64,000 bases of DNA, taken from contig NZ_JAEPWN010000002.1 in NCBI RefSeq assembly GCF_016654005.1, positions 248,001 through 312,000 on the forward strand. The letters run 5' to 3'. The notes under the pieces were generated by a model that worked only from the letters and a program-made list of their open reading frames with translations, was not told where the DNA came from and ran no database searches. The position numbers and the translations under genes were made by a program. This DNA comes from Brevundimonas nasdae (GTDB taxonomy: Bacteria; Pseudomonadota; Alphaproteobacteria; Caulobacterales; Caulobacteraceae). Below, piece by piece: positions 21,006 to 29,847 of the stretch; the first letter of the stretch is position 1; the number at the start of each line of letters is the position of its first letter.

Positions 21006-21056
21006 AACCGCGCGCATACGGTCGGAAGAAACAGAAAGAGCGCGCTGGCGGGACAT
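20955..21056 (-). CDS. Tyr/Phe-rich leader peptide upstream of chorismate mutase
   Basis: This short frame encodes 33 residues from ATG 21056, or 20 residues from the in-frame ATG 21017. Its C-terminal part reads GYYFGYGFYGFRY, i.e. five Tyr and four Phe within 13 codons, then AG and TGA. Such residue density just upstream of a chorismate mutase gene is the hallmark of ribosome-mediated attenuation. Neither start has a strong ribosome site. The stop codon lies 108 bases before the chorismate mutase ATG, the usual leader distance. Confidence 0.75.
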   Translation of the reverse strand: MSRQRALSVSSDRMRAVAGYYFGYGFYGFRYAG

Positions 21057-21077
21057 GGGTCCGGGTCCGGTTATTCA

Positions 21078-21093
21078 GGATCGTTTGCGATCC
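21078..21093 (-). other. Short inverted repeat between pheA and leader peptide
   Basis: A perfect 6-bp inverted repeat (GGATCG, 4-base spacer, CGATCC) lies between the pheA stop and the leader start. No U-run follows on the minus strand. It could be a weak hairpin at the pheA mRNA end or an operator; I cannot decide. Confidence 0.35.
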
Positions 21094-21127
21094 GAGCGGC
21101 CTTAAAGGACGCAAAGACTATGCGCAG

Positions 21128-21709
21128 TCAACCCTGCGACACGCCCAAAAGCAGGAAACGCGTCCGATTATCGCTCGAATCTTGCAAATCGTTGCGCAGG
21201 ATCGACAGACCATACACCTCAGCCGCGCCGACAGGCGCAATCGCCGCCCGCGTGGCGTCGCCTGCTTCGGCGACATCTCGCGCGGCGCCGGCCGTGTCGA
21301 AATGCTCAATGATCTTCAGGTGCATGCCCTTCAGCGTGGCGGCGCACTGGGCCAGGGCGATGGGGTGGCTTTCGACCGATCGGATATCGGCCAGCCGCGC
21401 GCCTTCCACCGACATCAGGGCATGACGGATGGGCCGCCAGACATCCGCCAGCACGGCCAGTCCAGATTCCCGCACCAGCGTCGCCGCTGGCTCAACCGCC
21501 CCGATGCTGGAGTTTTCGACCGGGATCAGGGCCATATCGCAATCGCCCGACGTCAGGGCCGCCAAAGCTTCCGCAAAGGTCGCATGGGGCACAGGTTCAT
21601 CCCAGGGGCGCAACGCAAGGCAGGCTTCATGACTGAAGGCGCCCAGCGCGCCCTGAAACGCCACGCGGGCGTAGGCGGGTTCATCAGCAGGTGAAGGCGT
21701 ATCGGTCAT
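21128..21709 (-). CDS. pheA: Prephenate dehydratase lacking the ACT domain
   Basis: The enzyme decarboxylates and dehydrates prephenate to phenylpyruvate, the committed step to Phe. The product is 193 aa when started at ATG 21709 (MTDTPSP). The catalytic-domain motifs FQGALGAFSHEA, DMALIPVENSSIG and the catalytic TRF in NRTRFLLLG are present. The frame stops right after this last motif, so the regulatory ACT domain (usually 80-90 further residues) is missing. The 70 bases between the stop and the leader peptide show no ACT-like frame, so this is not a frameshift. Feedback control by Phe would have to come from elsewhere, for example attenuation. Confidence 0.88.
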   Translation of the reverse strand: MTDTPSPADEPAYARVAFQGALGAFSHEACLALRPWDEPVPHATFAEALAALTSGDCDMALIPVENSSIGAVEPAATLVRESGLAVLADVWRPIRHALMSVEGARLADIRSVESHPIALAQCAATLKGMHLKIIEHFDTAGAARDVAEAGDATRAAIAPVGAAEVYGLSILRNDLQDSSDNRTRFLLLGVSQG

Positions 21710-21823
21710 GATCGGTCCTGGATGCGCGCCAGTCCTTACAAAGGACCGACGTTGTGGCCGCATCGCGTCCACAACAGATTGCCTTTGCGGCGCCCGCTCG
21801 GTCGCGACAAGCGGAGCGGGATG

Positions 21824-21850
21824 ACCGCCTGACCGAAGTCAGGCGGTTTT
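21824..21850. terminator. Hairpin between aroG and pheA
   Basis: A perfect 10-bp stem (21824-21833 with 21838-21847) has a UUCG tetraloop on the minus strand, the transcribed direction. The T-run (TTTT) lies only on the plus-strand side. On the minus strand it is a stable hairpin without U-tract and may stabilise or partly terminate the aroG mRNA. Confidence 0.55.
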
Positions 21851-21860
21851 CTTCCGTTCG

Positions 21861-23231
21861 TCAGGCCGCAGCCGACTGGTTCACACGGCCAGATTTCAGG
21901 CGTTCCGCCACCAGGAAGGCCAGCTCCAACGCCTGATCGGCGTTCAGGCGCGGGTCGCAGTGCGTGTGATAGCGGTTGGACAGGTCGTCCTCGGTCACTG
22001 CCTGGGCGCCGCCGATGCATTCGGTGACGTTCTGGCCCGTCATCTCCAGGTGGACGCCGCCTGGGTGAACACCCTCGGCCTCAGCCACGTCGATGAAGGT
22101 GCGCACTTCGCCCAGGATGCGGTCGAACGGACGGGTCTTGTAGCCGTTGCCCGCCTTCAGCGTATTGCCGTGCATCGGGTCGATGGACCAGATGACCTTG
22201 CGGCCCGAGGCCTTCACTTCGCGCATCAGCTTGGGCAGACGCTCGCCGACCTTGTCGTGGCCGAAGCGGCCGATCAGCGTCAGACGCCCCGAGATATTGT
22301 CCGGGTTCAGCGCATCGATCAGCGGCAGCAGATCGTCTGCCGTCATCGTCGGTCCGCACTTCACGCCGATGGGGTTCTTGATCCCCTTCATGAACTCGAC
22401 ATGGGCGCCGTCCAGCTGACGGGTGCGTTCGCCGATCCACAGCATGTGCGCCGAGGTGTCGAACCATTCGCCAGAACCACCGTCCAGACGCGTTAGCGCG
22501 CTTTCGACGTTCAGCAGCAGGGCTTCGTGGCTGGTGAAGACCTCGACCCGGCTCAGATCCGGGTGGGTTTCAGGCGTGACGCCGACAGCTTCCATGAAGG
22601 CCAGGGCCTCGGTGATCTTGTCGGCCAGTTCGCGGTACTGGGCGCCCGCGGCGTTATCGCCCGCGAAACCCAAGGTCCAGCGGTGGATGTTGTACAGGTC
22701 CGCATAGCCGCCGCCCGCAAAGGCGCGCAGCAGGTTCAGCGTCGAGGCCGACTGGTTGTAGGCGCGGATCAGGCGTTGCGGATCAGGCATCCGCTCTTCC
22801 GGCGTGAAGCCCATGCCGTTGATGATGTCGCCGCGATAGCTGGGCAGCTCCACCCCGCCGATCTCCTCCAGCGGCGACGAGCGCGGCTTGGCGAACTGAC
22901 CGGCGATGCGGCCGACCTTCACCACCGGCTTGCGGCCGGCGAAAGTCAGCACCACCGCCATCTGAAGGATCAGACGGAAGGTGTCGCGGATATTGTCGGT
23001 CGAGAACTCCTTGAAGCTCTCGGCGCAGTCGCCGCCCTGCAGCAGGAAGGCCTCGCCCCGCTCAACCTGCGCCAGCTTGGACGTCAGGTGGCGGGCTTCG
23101 CCTGCGAAAACGAGGGGCGGCAGGGCGCGCAGCTCGTCCTCGACGACTGCGAGCGCTTTAGGATCCGGATAGTCCGCCGGCATGTGCAGGGCGGTCTTCG
23201 TTCTCCAACTTTCGGGGGTCCAGCGTGTCAT
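21861..23231 (-). CDS. aroG: Class II 3-deoxy-7-phosphoheptulonate (DAHP) synthase
   Basis: This enzyme condenses PEP and erythrose 4-phosphate, the first step of the shikimate pathway. The 456-aa length and motifs are those of the class II (plant/Mycobacterium-like) type: [43 protein letters not shown] and MHGNTLKAG. It is upstream of pheA and chorismate mutase on the same strand, so the three catalyse the entry, branch and Phe steps of aromatic synthesis. The gene name follows common usage for class II enzymes and is not decisive. Confidence 0.93.
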   Translation of the reverse strand: MTRWTPESWRTKTALHMPADYPDPKALAVVEDELRALPPLVFAGEARHLTSKLAQVERGEAFLLQGGDCAESFKEFSTDNIRDTFRLILQMAVVLTFAGRKPVVKVGRIAGQFAKPRSSPLEEIGGVELPSYRGDIINGMGFTPEERMPDPQRLIRAYNQSASTLNLLRAFAGGGYADLYNIHRWTLGFAGDNAAGAQYRELADKITEALAFMEAVGVTPETHPDLSRVEVFTSHEALLLNVESALTRLDGGSGEWFDTSAHMLWIGERTRQLDGAHVEFMKGIKNPIGVKCGPTMTADDLLPLIDALNPDNISGRLTLIGRFGHDKVGERLPKLMREVKASGRKVIWSIDPMHGNTLKAGNGYKTRPFDRILGEVRTFIDVAEAEGVHPGGVHLEMTGQNVTECIGGAQAVTEDDLSNRYHTHCDPRLNADQALELAFLVAERLKSGRVNQSAAA

Positions 23232-23289
23232 CGCGCAAGAATAAGGCTTCGCAGCGCATCAAACAACGGAAACAGGGACAGATATTGCT

Positions 23290-23439
23290 TTAATCCGCCG
23301 ACTGGTCCTCTGGCGGTGATTTTTCGCCCGCCGCCTCGGCTTTTCGCTCGGCTTTCAGGGCCGCCTTCTCCGCCGCCTTCTTCGCCGCCGCCCGCTCACG
23401 TTCCTGGCGCTCAAAACTGTAGTTCGGCTTACGGGCCAT
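23290..23439 (-). CDS. Small basic/charged alphaproteobacterial protein (49 aa)
   Basis: A 49-residue product beginning MARKPNYSFERQERE and continuing as an Ala/Lys/Glu-rich helix (AAAKKAAEKAALKAERK) with an acidic tail. I recognise this type as a short conserved protein found in alphaproteobacteria, function unknown. The ATG at 23439 has GGAGA five bases upstream, which decides the start; the open frame continues upstream without support. It is 58 bases before aroG on the same strand. Confidence 0.75.
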   Translation of the reverse strand: MARKPNYSFERQERERAAAKKAAEKAALKAERKAEAAGEKSPPEDQSAD

Positions 23440-23664
23440 CGGCGTCTCCATTCGTTGGTCTGATCGCAAGATGGCGACAGGAACATCCGTACACAACGGA
23501 TGGATTCGCCGCACCACGCGACTGTACGCATCGATATTTCTCAACATCGGCGTGAAAAGCCCGGCGGACGGCGCGCATCGCCCTCTACGCGATAGGTCGC
23601 AGGCCTGACGCCTGAACCTTCCCGTCGCCGGACTCGTTGTCTCTCCATCGAAATGGAGCCGAAC

Positions 23665-25905
23665 ATGTCCGCCACATCCATCCGACGCGAATATCTCAGC
23701 CGCCCCCTGTACGCCTGGGCCAAAACCGTCCTGCCTGAGATGTCGGCGACAGAGGCCGAGGCCATTCAGGCGGGGGATGTCTGGTGGGATGCCGAGCTGT
23801 TCACCGGCGCGCCGGACTGGGACGCCTTTCTGGCCATTCCCCCCGCCACCCTGACCGCAGAGGAGCAGGCGTTCCTGGACGGCCCGACCGAACAGCTGTG
23901 CGCCATGCTGGATGACTGGAAGATCACCTGGGAGGACATGGATCTGTCGCCGGAAACCTGGGACTTCATCAAGCGCGAGAAGTTCCTGGGGATGATCATC
24001 CCCAAGGCCTATGGCGGACTTGAGTTTTCCGCCTACGCCCATTCGGAGGTGGTGCGTAAGATTTCCACGCGGTCGGTCGCGGCTGCGGTGACGGTGATGG
24101 TTCCCAACTCGCTCGGCCCTGGCGAGCTGCTGATGAAGTTCGGCACGGAGGAACAGCGCGAACGCTGGCTGCCGCGTCTCGCCGACGGCCGCGACATTCC
24201 CGCCTTCGGCCTGACCAGTCCTGAGGCCGGGTCAGACGCCGCGTCGATGACCGACGAAGGCGTCATCTGCGAAGGCGAATATGACGGCCGCAAGGTTCTC
24301 GGCATGCGGCTGAACTGGAAGAAGCGCTACATCACCCTGGGGCCCATCAGCACCGTCCTTGGCCTAGCCTTCAAGATGCGCGACCCCGATGGCCTGTTAG
24401 GCGGCGAGGAAGACCTGGGCATCACTGTCGCCCTGATCCCGACGGACACGCCTGGCGTCACCATCGGGCGCCGCCACCTGCCGTCGATGCAGGCCTTCAT
24501 CAACGGGCCGAACGAGGGACAGGATGTATTCCTGCCGCTGGACGCCATTCTGGGCGGCCCGGAACGGATCGGCCAGGGCTGGATGATGCTGAACGCCGCG
24601 TTGGCCGCCGGGCGCGGCATCTCCCTGCCCTCCCTGTCTGCGGCAGGCGCAGCCCTGGCCGCCCGCACCACCGGCGCCTATTCCCGCGTCCGACAGCAGT
24701 TTCGCATCCCCATCGGTCAATTCGAGGGCGTGCAGGAACGCCTGGCCCGCATCGCCGCCAACGCCTATCTGCTGGACGCCGCGCGCCGTTTCACCTGTTC
24801 CGGCCTGGCCCTTGGCCATCATCCGTCCGTGGTGTCCGCCATCATGAAACAGGGCGCGACCGAGCGGATGCGCACCGCCGCCAATGACGCGATGGACGTC
24901 CACGCCGGCAAGGCGGTGATTGACGGCCCCAGCAACTATCTGGGCAATTTCTATCGGTCCGTCCCGGTGGGGATCACGGTTGAGGGCGCCAATATCCTGA
25001 CCCGCAGCCTGATCGTGTTCGGTCAGGGCGCCATTCGGGCTCATCCCTACATCTTGAAGGAAATGGAGGCGCTGGCCGATCAGGACATGGAGCGCGGCCT
25101 CGCCCAGTTCGACGCCGTCTTCTGGACCCACGTCGTCCACAGCCTGCGCACCGCCCGCCGCGCCTTCACCAGCGCCTGGACGGACGGTCGCTTCGGCGCC
25201 GCGCCCCAGTCGGGACCGGCGCGTCGCTACTATCGCCGCATGGGCCGCTACGCCGCCGCCTTCGCCCTGGCGTCAGACATGGCGATGCTGACCATGGGCG
25301 GCGAACTGAAGCGCAAGGAGATGCTGTCCGCCCGGTTCGGCGACATCCTGTCCGAGCTCTACATGATGAGCGCCGCGCTAAAGCGCTGGGAGGACGAAGG
25401 ACGCCAGACCGCCGACCTGCCCCTTGTGGACTATGTGATGCAGGACGGCTTCCTGACCATCGAGCGTCGGCTGAAGGAGATCCTTGACAACTTCCCCAGC
25501 CGTCCTGCCGCCTGGCTGCTGAAGGTGTTCGTGCTGCCGTTCGGGGTCATCCGCTCGAGTCCGCGCGACGCGACCGTGCGCGCCTGCGCCGCCCTGCTGA
25601 TGGAGCCGTCCGCAACGCGGGATCGTCTGACCGAGAACGTCTATATCGGCGAACAGGCCGTCGGCCGCCTGGAGCACGCATTTGAAATGGTGGTCCAGAC
25701 TCAACCGATCCACGACCGCCTGAAACGCCAGCGCATTCGCGACTGGCGCGATGCGCTGGATCAGGGCCTGTTGTCGAAGAGTGAGATCGAACAGCTTCAG
25801 GCCGCCGATGAAGCCGTCGCTGAGATTATCGCTGTCGACGACTTTGCGCCGGACGAACTCGCGCGGGTCCGCCGCTCGCCGGGCCTGGCCGCAGCCGCCG
25901 AATAG
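23665..25905 (+). CDS. fadE: Acyl-CoA dehydrogenase, FadE type
   Basis: FadE-type enzymes are large FAD-dependent dehydrogenases that start fatty-acid beta-oxidation at the cytoplasmic membrane. The 746-aa product has the acyl-CoA dehydrogenase core (FGLTSPEAGSDAASMTD, MQAFINGPN, IGQFEGVQERLARIAANAYL) at about residues 80-480 and the C-terminal DUF1974-like domain typical of FadE. I use ATG 23665, which has GGAG seven bases upstream, rather than the ATG at 23653. It is monocistronic as far as seen: the next gene is convergent. Confidence 0.9.
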   Translation: MSATSIRREYLSRPLYAWAKTVLPEMSATEAEAIQAGDVWWDAELFTGAPDWDAFLAIPPATLTAEEQAFLDGPTEQLCAMLDDWKITWEDMDLSPETWDFIKREKFLGMIIPKAYGGLEFSAYAHSEVVRKISTRSVAAAVTVMVPNSLGPGELLMKFGTEEQRERWLPRLADGRDIPAFGLTSPEAGSDAASMTDEGVICEGEYDGRKVLGMRLNWKKRYITLGPISTVLGLAFKMRDPDGLLGGEEDLGITVALIPTDTPGVTIGRRHLPSMQAFINGPNEGQDVFLPLDAILGGPERIGQGWMMLNAALAAGRGISLPSLSAAGAALAARTTGAYSRVRQQFRIPIGQFEGVQERLARIAANAYLLDAARRFTCSGLALGHHPSVVSAIMKQGATERMRTAANDAMDVHAGKAVIDGPSNYLGNFYRSVPVGITVEGANILTRSLIVFGQGAIRAHPYILKEMEALADQDMERGLAQFDAVFWTHVVHSLRTARRAFTSAWTDGRFGAAPQSGPARRYYRRMGRYAAAFALASDMAMLTMGGELKRKEMLSARFGDILSELYMMSAALKRWEDEGRQTADLPLVDYVMQDGFLTIERRLKEILDNFPSRPAAWLLKVFVLPFGVIRSSPRDATVRACAALLMEPSATRDRLTENVYIGEQAVGRLEHAFEMVVQTQPIHDRLKRQRIRDWRDALDQGLLSKSEIEQLQAADEAVAEIIAVDDFAPDELARVRRSPGLAAAAE

Positions 25906-25956
25906 GCCGAAGGCAGGGGCGCATAGGCAGTCTGCCGTGCGCCCCGCCATTCTGCA

Positions 25957-27177
25957 TCAGGCGCGCCGCGCCGCCTCCGCCGCGCGCAGCACGCGCAGGA
26001 AGTTTCCGCTCCAGATCGCGTTGATCTGCTCCTGCGTATAGCCGCGACGCAGCAGTTCACGCGTCACGTTCGGCGCCTCGGCCTCACTGTCGAAGCCAAT
26101 GATCCCGGCGCCGTGATTGAAGTCGGTGCCGACACCGACATGATTCCAGCCGATCCGCTTGGCGACATAGTCCAGTTGGTCGACATAATCGCTGACGGTC
26201 GCGCGCGGCAACAGCGGGTTCAGCGCATCAAGGAAGGCCTGTTGACGGTCGCCCAGTCCGCCATAACCGTCGTTCGGCGCAGAAAACTCCGGCGACAGAC
26301 CATACTGAACCCGCAAGGCGCTGATGGCCGGGCGGGTGCGGCCATCCACCTGCGTCAGGTACGAGTTGAACGGCGTCAGCTGCACAATGCCGCCATTCGC
26401 CTTGATGGCGTCCAGTTCGGCGTCAGACAGGTTGCGGGTGCTGTCGATCAAGGCCCGCACATTCGAATGGGTCGCCGCGACCGGCGCCCGCGTCAGGGCC
26501 AGGGTCTGAGCCAGGGCTTCGCTGGAAAGCTGCGAGACGTCGATCAGGACGCCCAGGTCATTCAGCTTGGCGACCGCTGCTCGACCCACGGGCGACAGGC
26601 CGTGATGCTCCGCCACCGGCTGATCGACAGGCCGAGACGAGTCCGAGAAGGCGTTGTGACCCGCGTGATTGAAGGCGAACACCCGCACGCCCTCGCGATA
26701 GAAGGCGTCGATCTGGCTCAGATCGTCACCGATCGACCGAGCGTTCTGGAAACCGATGATCACGGCGACCTTGCCCTGCCCCACCAGACGCGTGACGTCG
26801 TTCGCGCTCAGGGCGATGCCGACGCGCTGCGGATTGTCGGCTGCAAACGCCTTGATCTTGGCCAGCTTCTCATCAGCCTCGGCCCTCGCCGCGCGCTGGC
26901 CTGCCGCATCGCGCGGTCCCGGACCCACCGCGACCGACAACACCACCGCGTCCACCCCGCCGCGCGTCAGATGATCCAAATCCACACGTGATCCGTGATT
27001 GGGCAGATAGTATCGCTCGGGCGTGCTGGGCAGCAGCACGTCGGCGTGCCCATCCAGCACCAGCGCCGCCCTGTGCACCGCCTCGGCATTCTGCGCCTGC
27101 GCCCAGGCCGACGCGCCGCCAAGCAACGCCAGAGCACTGACTGCTGTCACCAATGATATCGCCCGTGTGATCGCCAT
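25957..27177 (-). CDS. Exported M19 (membrane dipeptidase family) dipeptidase
   Basis: This 406-aa protein has a Sec signal peptide (cleavage near AWAQA) and the M19 dipeptidase fold: the metal motif DGHADVLLP, FNHAGHNAFSD, THSNVRALIDSTRN and VGVGTDFNHG. M19 enzymes are zinc dipeptidases that hydrolyse many dipeptides, including Cys-Gly and D-amino acid peptides; here it should act in the periplasm. ATG 27177 has GGAGG six bases upstream. A second M19 paralogue lies at 28443 on the other strand. Confidence 0.88.
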   Translation of the reverse strand: MAITRAISLVTAVSALALLGGASAWAQAQNAEAVHRAALVLDGHADVLLPSTPERYYLPNHGSRVDLDHLTRGGVDAVVLSVAVGPGPRDAAGQRAARAEADEKLAKIKAFAADNPQRVGIALSANDVTRLVGQGKVAVIIGFQNARSIGDDLSQIDAFYREGVRVFAFNHAGHNAFSDSSRPVDQPVAEHHGLSPVGRAAVAKLNDLGVLIDVSQLSSEALAQTLALTRAPVAATHSNVRALIDSTRNLSDAELDAIKANGGIVQLTPFNSYLTQVDGRTRPAISALRVQYGLSPEFSAPNDGYGGLGDRQQAFLDALNPLLPRATVSDYVDQLDYVAKRIGWNHVGVGTDFNHGAGIIGFDSEAEAPNVTRELLRRGYTQEQINAIWSGNFLRVLRAAEAARRA

Positions 27178-27747
27178 TACAGCCTCCTCCAAAAACCAGG
27201 TTCGATTTGAAGGTTAGGCGTGAGGCCGCTCGCTTGGCGCGCCAGAAGGATGCAGGGGACCTTTAGGCTTTCTGCTGCGCTTACGCCCGGTCGCAAAAGC
27301 AAAAAGACCGCGCCCGGGGATAGTGAGCGCGGCCCAGTTGCGAGAATGAACGTCAAAAGACGAACACAACTCTTGATACACATTCAAGCTTACCAAGCCA
27401 TGATAGAAACCCTGCTACGGCACACAGAAAGACTGCCCGACCCGCACCCTGATGATTTTAGTTTTGCTGACGCCCTATCAAAACGATCTCCATTGCCCAA
27501 AGGCCTGAACCCGCTCTTGATATGGGTGCGCCACAGCCATTGGGAGCCCCTTATGCGCATCCAGAACACCGCCACCTCCGACCGTTCGACAAGCCAGCAG
27601 CCGTGCGACCGCATTCGGGTTCCGGTGTCCTGTGCGGCCCGCGGCGGTTGGACGATTCACGTCCCCAGGACCACTGGCCAACAACGGCAGTCTAGTCAGG
27701 CCACAGCTTGATTTCAGAACAATCAGCCTGATTTCAGCGCCGCCCCG
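27178..27747. other. 570-base gap with lower G+C and no convincing gene
   Basis: The stretch holds the promoter of the M19 gene at its left end. A plus-strand frame (27220-27711) is open, but from about 27346 onward its third codon positions are only about 40% G+C, unlike the 80-90% of the neighbouring genes, and it shows no motif. Minus-strand frames in the same place are no better. It could be a remnant of an acquired or decayed gene; I see nothing else. Confidence 0.4.
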
Positions 27748-28110
27748 TCACGGATGGGGCGGCGCAATCCCATACAACTCCACCAGGCAGGCGATGATCG
27801 CACCCGCGCCCGCCACCGAACGCCTGTCGGCATAGGTCGGCCCCGGCTGTTCCGTTGCGACGCCCACGGGCAGCACCAGCCGCGGCAGGGTCTGATGCTG
27901 TTCGCCGGCTATGGCCGCCACCGCAGCACGCGGACGTTCAAATGCAATCCGATGCACCCGGATGCGCTCCTCCAGATGCGGATAGGAGTGCAGCACCCCC
28001 TCCAGCAATGCAGAGTAGCGGTCGAAATAGACCGCACCCGGAAAAGCCGGGTCCTCGAACCCGGGCGTGAGAAGAAAGAGATCGGCGCGCTGGGGGATGG
28101 CGTCTGTCAT
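27748..28110 (-). CDS. DUF3088-like protein (120 aa)
   Basis: The product resembles the DUF3088 family in its opening LFLLTPGFEDPAFPGAVYF, the middle RIRVHRIAFERPRAAVAAI, TLPRLVLP and the closing SVAGAGAIIACLVELYGIA. The family has no known function to me. I begin at ATG 28110 (MTDAIPQRA), which has GGAG about ten bases upstream; a TTG at 28146 is an alternative. The 332 bases upstream to the next gene (28111-28442) hold promoters of two divergent genes and one 7-bp hairpin near 28353-28372, nothing else seen. Confidence 0.6.
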   Translation of the reverse strand: MTDAIPQRADLFLLTPGFEDPAFPGAVYFDRYSALLEGVLHSYPHLEERIRVHRIAFERPRAAVAAIAGEQHQTLPRLVLPVGVATEQPGPTYADRRSVAGAGAIIACLVELYGIAPPHP

Positions 28111-28442
28111 GACTGCATCTCTCCCCAAGGCGGGCGCATCGCTCAACCTCAGAAAATCTATACCGCCCGTGCAGCGATCTCATTTGCCCCACCAACGCTG
28201 CGCGCTGGACACTTCCGTCGAACGCCACGTCTGTGAGATCGACGCCACGACAACTTTAACGGCAACACAGCCTTAGCCCCTGATCGATTGGTCCACGCGT
28301 CGTTTAAGGCTACGCTTCCCCATCGATAATCTGCTCAATGACGACTAGGATTTTGCGCCATCATCAAGATGGCGATCATGCCAGCCGCCTTCTGTCCCGG
28401 CCCGCACCGCACGGCGCAGGTCTCGCTTAAAACGAGTTTCCG

Positions 28443-29756
28443 ATGATCCGATCCAAATCTCCGTCACTTCGCCACGCCTTGCATGCGCCTGCCCGAACCT
28501 CTCGGAAGGCCGCCCTTATCGGGGCCGCCCTGGGCGGTCTTATTTTGGCGGCAGGCGGAACCGCATCGGCCCAGGCGACGGCGACGCCTGTGTCCGCCGA
28601 GGTTCATGCGCTGCATGAACGCCTGCTGGTGCTGGACACCCACCTCGATACGCCGATGAACCTGGTCAAGCCGGGCTGGAGCATTCTGGATCGCCACAGC
28701 GTCGAGGATGGGTCGCAGGTCGACTATCCGCGCATGGTCGAGGGCGGCCTGGATGGCGGCTGGTGGGCCGTCTATTCATCGCAAGGCCCGCTGACGCCAG
28801 AAGCCACCGCCGCCTCCTTGGCCGTGGCCCAGGAACGCATCCGCGCCATTCGCGCCCTGGCGACCGACCATCCAGACAAATTCGGCCTGGCGCTGAAGGC
28901 GTCGGACGCTGCTCCGATCGCTGCGGCAGGCAAGCGGGTCGTCTTCATCTCGATGAAGAACGCCTACCCCCTGACGGGCCGTCCCGATCAGGTTCAGGCC
29001 TTCTATGATCAGGGTCTGCGCATGATCAGTCTGGTTCACTTCGCCAACAATGAGCTGGCGGATTCCGCCACCGATCCTGCCGGTCCGCGCTGGCATGGCC
29101 TCAGCCCCGCAGGCCGCCGCATGGTGGCTCAAGCCAATCAGCTGGGCATGGTGATCGACGCCTCCCACGCCTCGGACGAAGTGTTCGACCAACTGATCGC
29201 CTATTCGCCAACGCCGATCATCCTGTCCCACTCGGGCGCGCGCGACATCTATGACCATGCCCGCAATATCAACGACGAACGTCTGCGGAGGCTGGCGGCG
29301 TCAGGCGGCGTGATCCAGGTCAATGCGCTGGGCGCCTATCTGAAGGCCCTGCCGGACACGCCGGAGCGCGCCGCCGCTCTGGCCGCCCTGCGCACCGAGT
29401 TCGGCGCGCCAGCAGATCGCACTCCCGCGCAGAGCACAGCCTATGTCGAACGCCTGCGCGCACTGAATCGCGTCCATCCGGCGACCCAGGCGGACTTTGA
29501 GGACTACATCCTGCACCTGCTGCACATTCTGGCGGTCGCGGGGCCGCGCCATGTCGGCATCGGCGCCGACTGGGACGGCGGCGGCGGCGTGACCGGCATG
29601 AACGACGTCGCCGCCCTGCCCCGCATCACCGAGCGCCTGCTGGCCGAGGGCTATTCAGAAACCGACCTCGCCGCCATCTGGTCCGGCAACGCCTTGCGTC
29701 TGTTGAAACAGGCCGAGGACTATGCCGCATCCGTGAAGCCCGCACCCCGTCGCTAG
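28443..29756 (+). CDS. Second exported M19 dipeptidase
   Basis: The 437-aa product has a long n-region then a Sec signal (cleavage near ASAQA), the metal motif DTHLDTPMN, MISLVHFANNELADSATD, LSHSGARDIYDHARNINDE and HVGIGADWDGGGG. It is a paralogue of the product at 25957 (same fold, different specificity likely). Together with the gamma-glutamyltransferase at 37867 it could complete periplasmic breakdown of gamma-glutamyl peptides such as glutathione (inference). A double hairpin ends the gene. Confidence 0.88.
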   Translation: MIRSKSPSLRHALHAPARTSRKAALIGAALGGLILAAGGTASAQATATPVSAEVHALHERLLVLDTHLDTPMNLVKPGWSILDRHSVEDGSQVDYPRMVEGGLDGGWWAVYSSQGPLTPEATAASLAVAQERIRAIRALATDHPDKFGLALKASDAAPIAAAGKRVVFISMKNAYPLTGRPDQVQAFYDQGLRMISLVHFANNELADSATDPAGPRWHGLSPAGRRMVAQANQLGMVIDASHASDEVFDQLIAYSPTPIILSHSGARDIYDHARNINDERLRRLAASGGVIQVNALGAYLKALPDTPERAAALAALRTEFGAPADRTPAQSTAYVERLRALNRVHPATQADFEDYILHLLHILAVAGPRHVGIGADWDGGGGVTGMNDVAALPRITERLLAEGYSETDLAAIWSGNALRLLKQAEDYAASVKPAPRR

Positions 29757-29806
29757 AACGGAAAAGCCGGGGCGTCGCATCCGACGCCCCGGCTCTGAAC
29801 ATTCCG

Positions 29807-29836
29807 GCGCCGCTGCAGTGATGCAGCGGCGCTTTT
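29807..29836 (+). terminator. Rho-independent terminator after second M19 gene
   Basis: An 11-bp stem (29807-29817 with 29822-29832), loop GTGA, is followed by TTTT. A further hairpin without U-run lies just upstream (29764-29793). Confidence 0.9.
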
Positions 29837-29847
29837 CTATTTGTGGA

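Noticed and set aside
20812-21114. 100-codon minus-strand frame across the leader region
   Set aside because: Overlaps both the leader peptide and the chorismate mutase start in another frame; Arg-rich, no conserved pattern.
28353-28372. Hairpin CGCCATC-N5-GATGGCG before the second M19 gene
   Set aside because: No U-run and no gene ends there; no assignable role.
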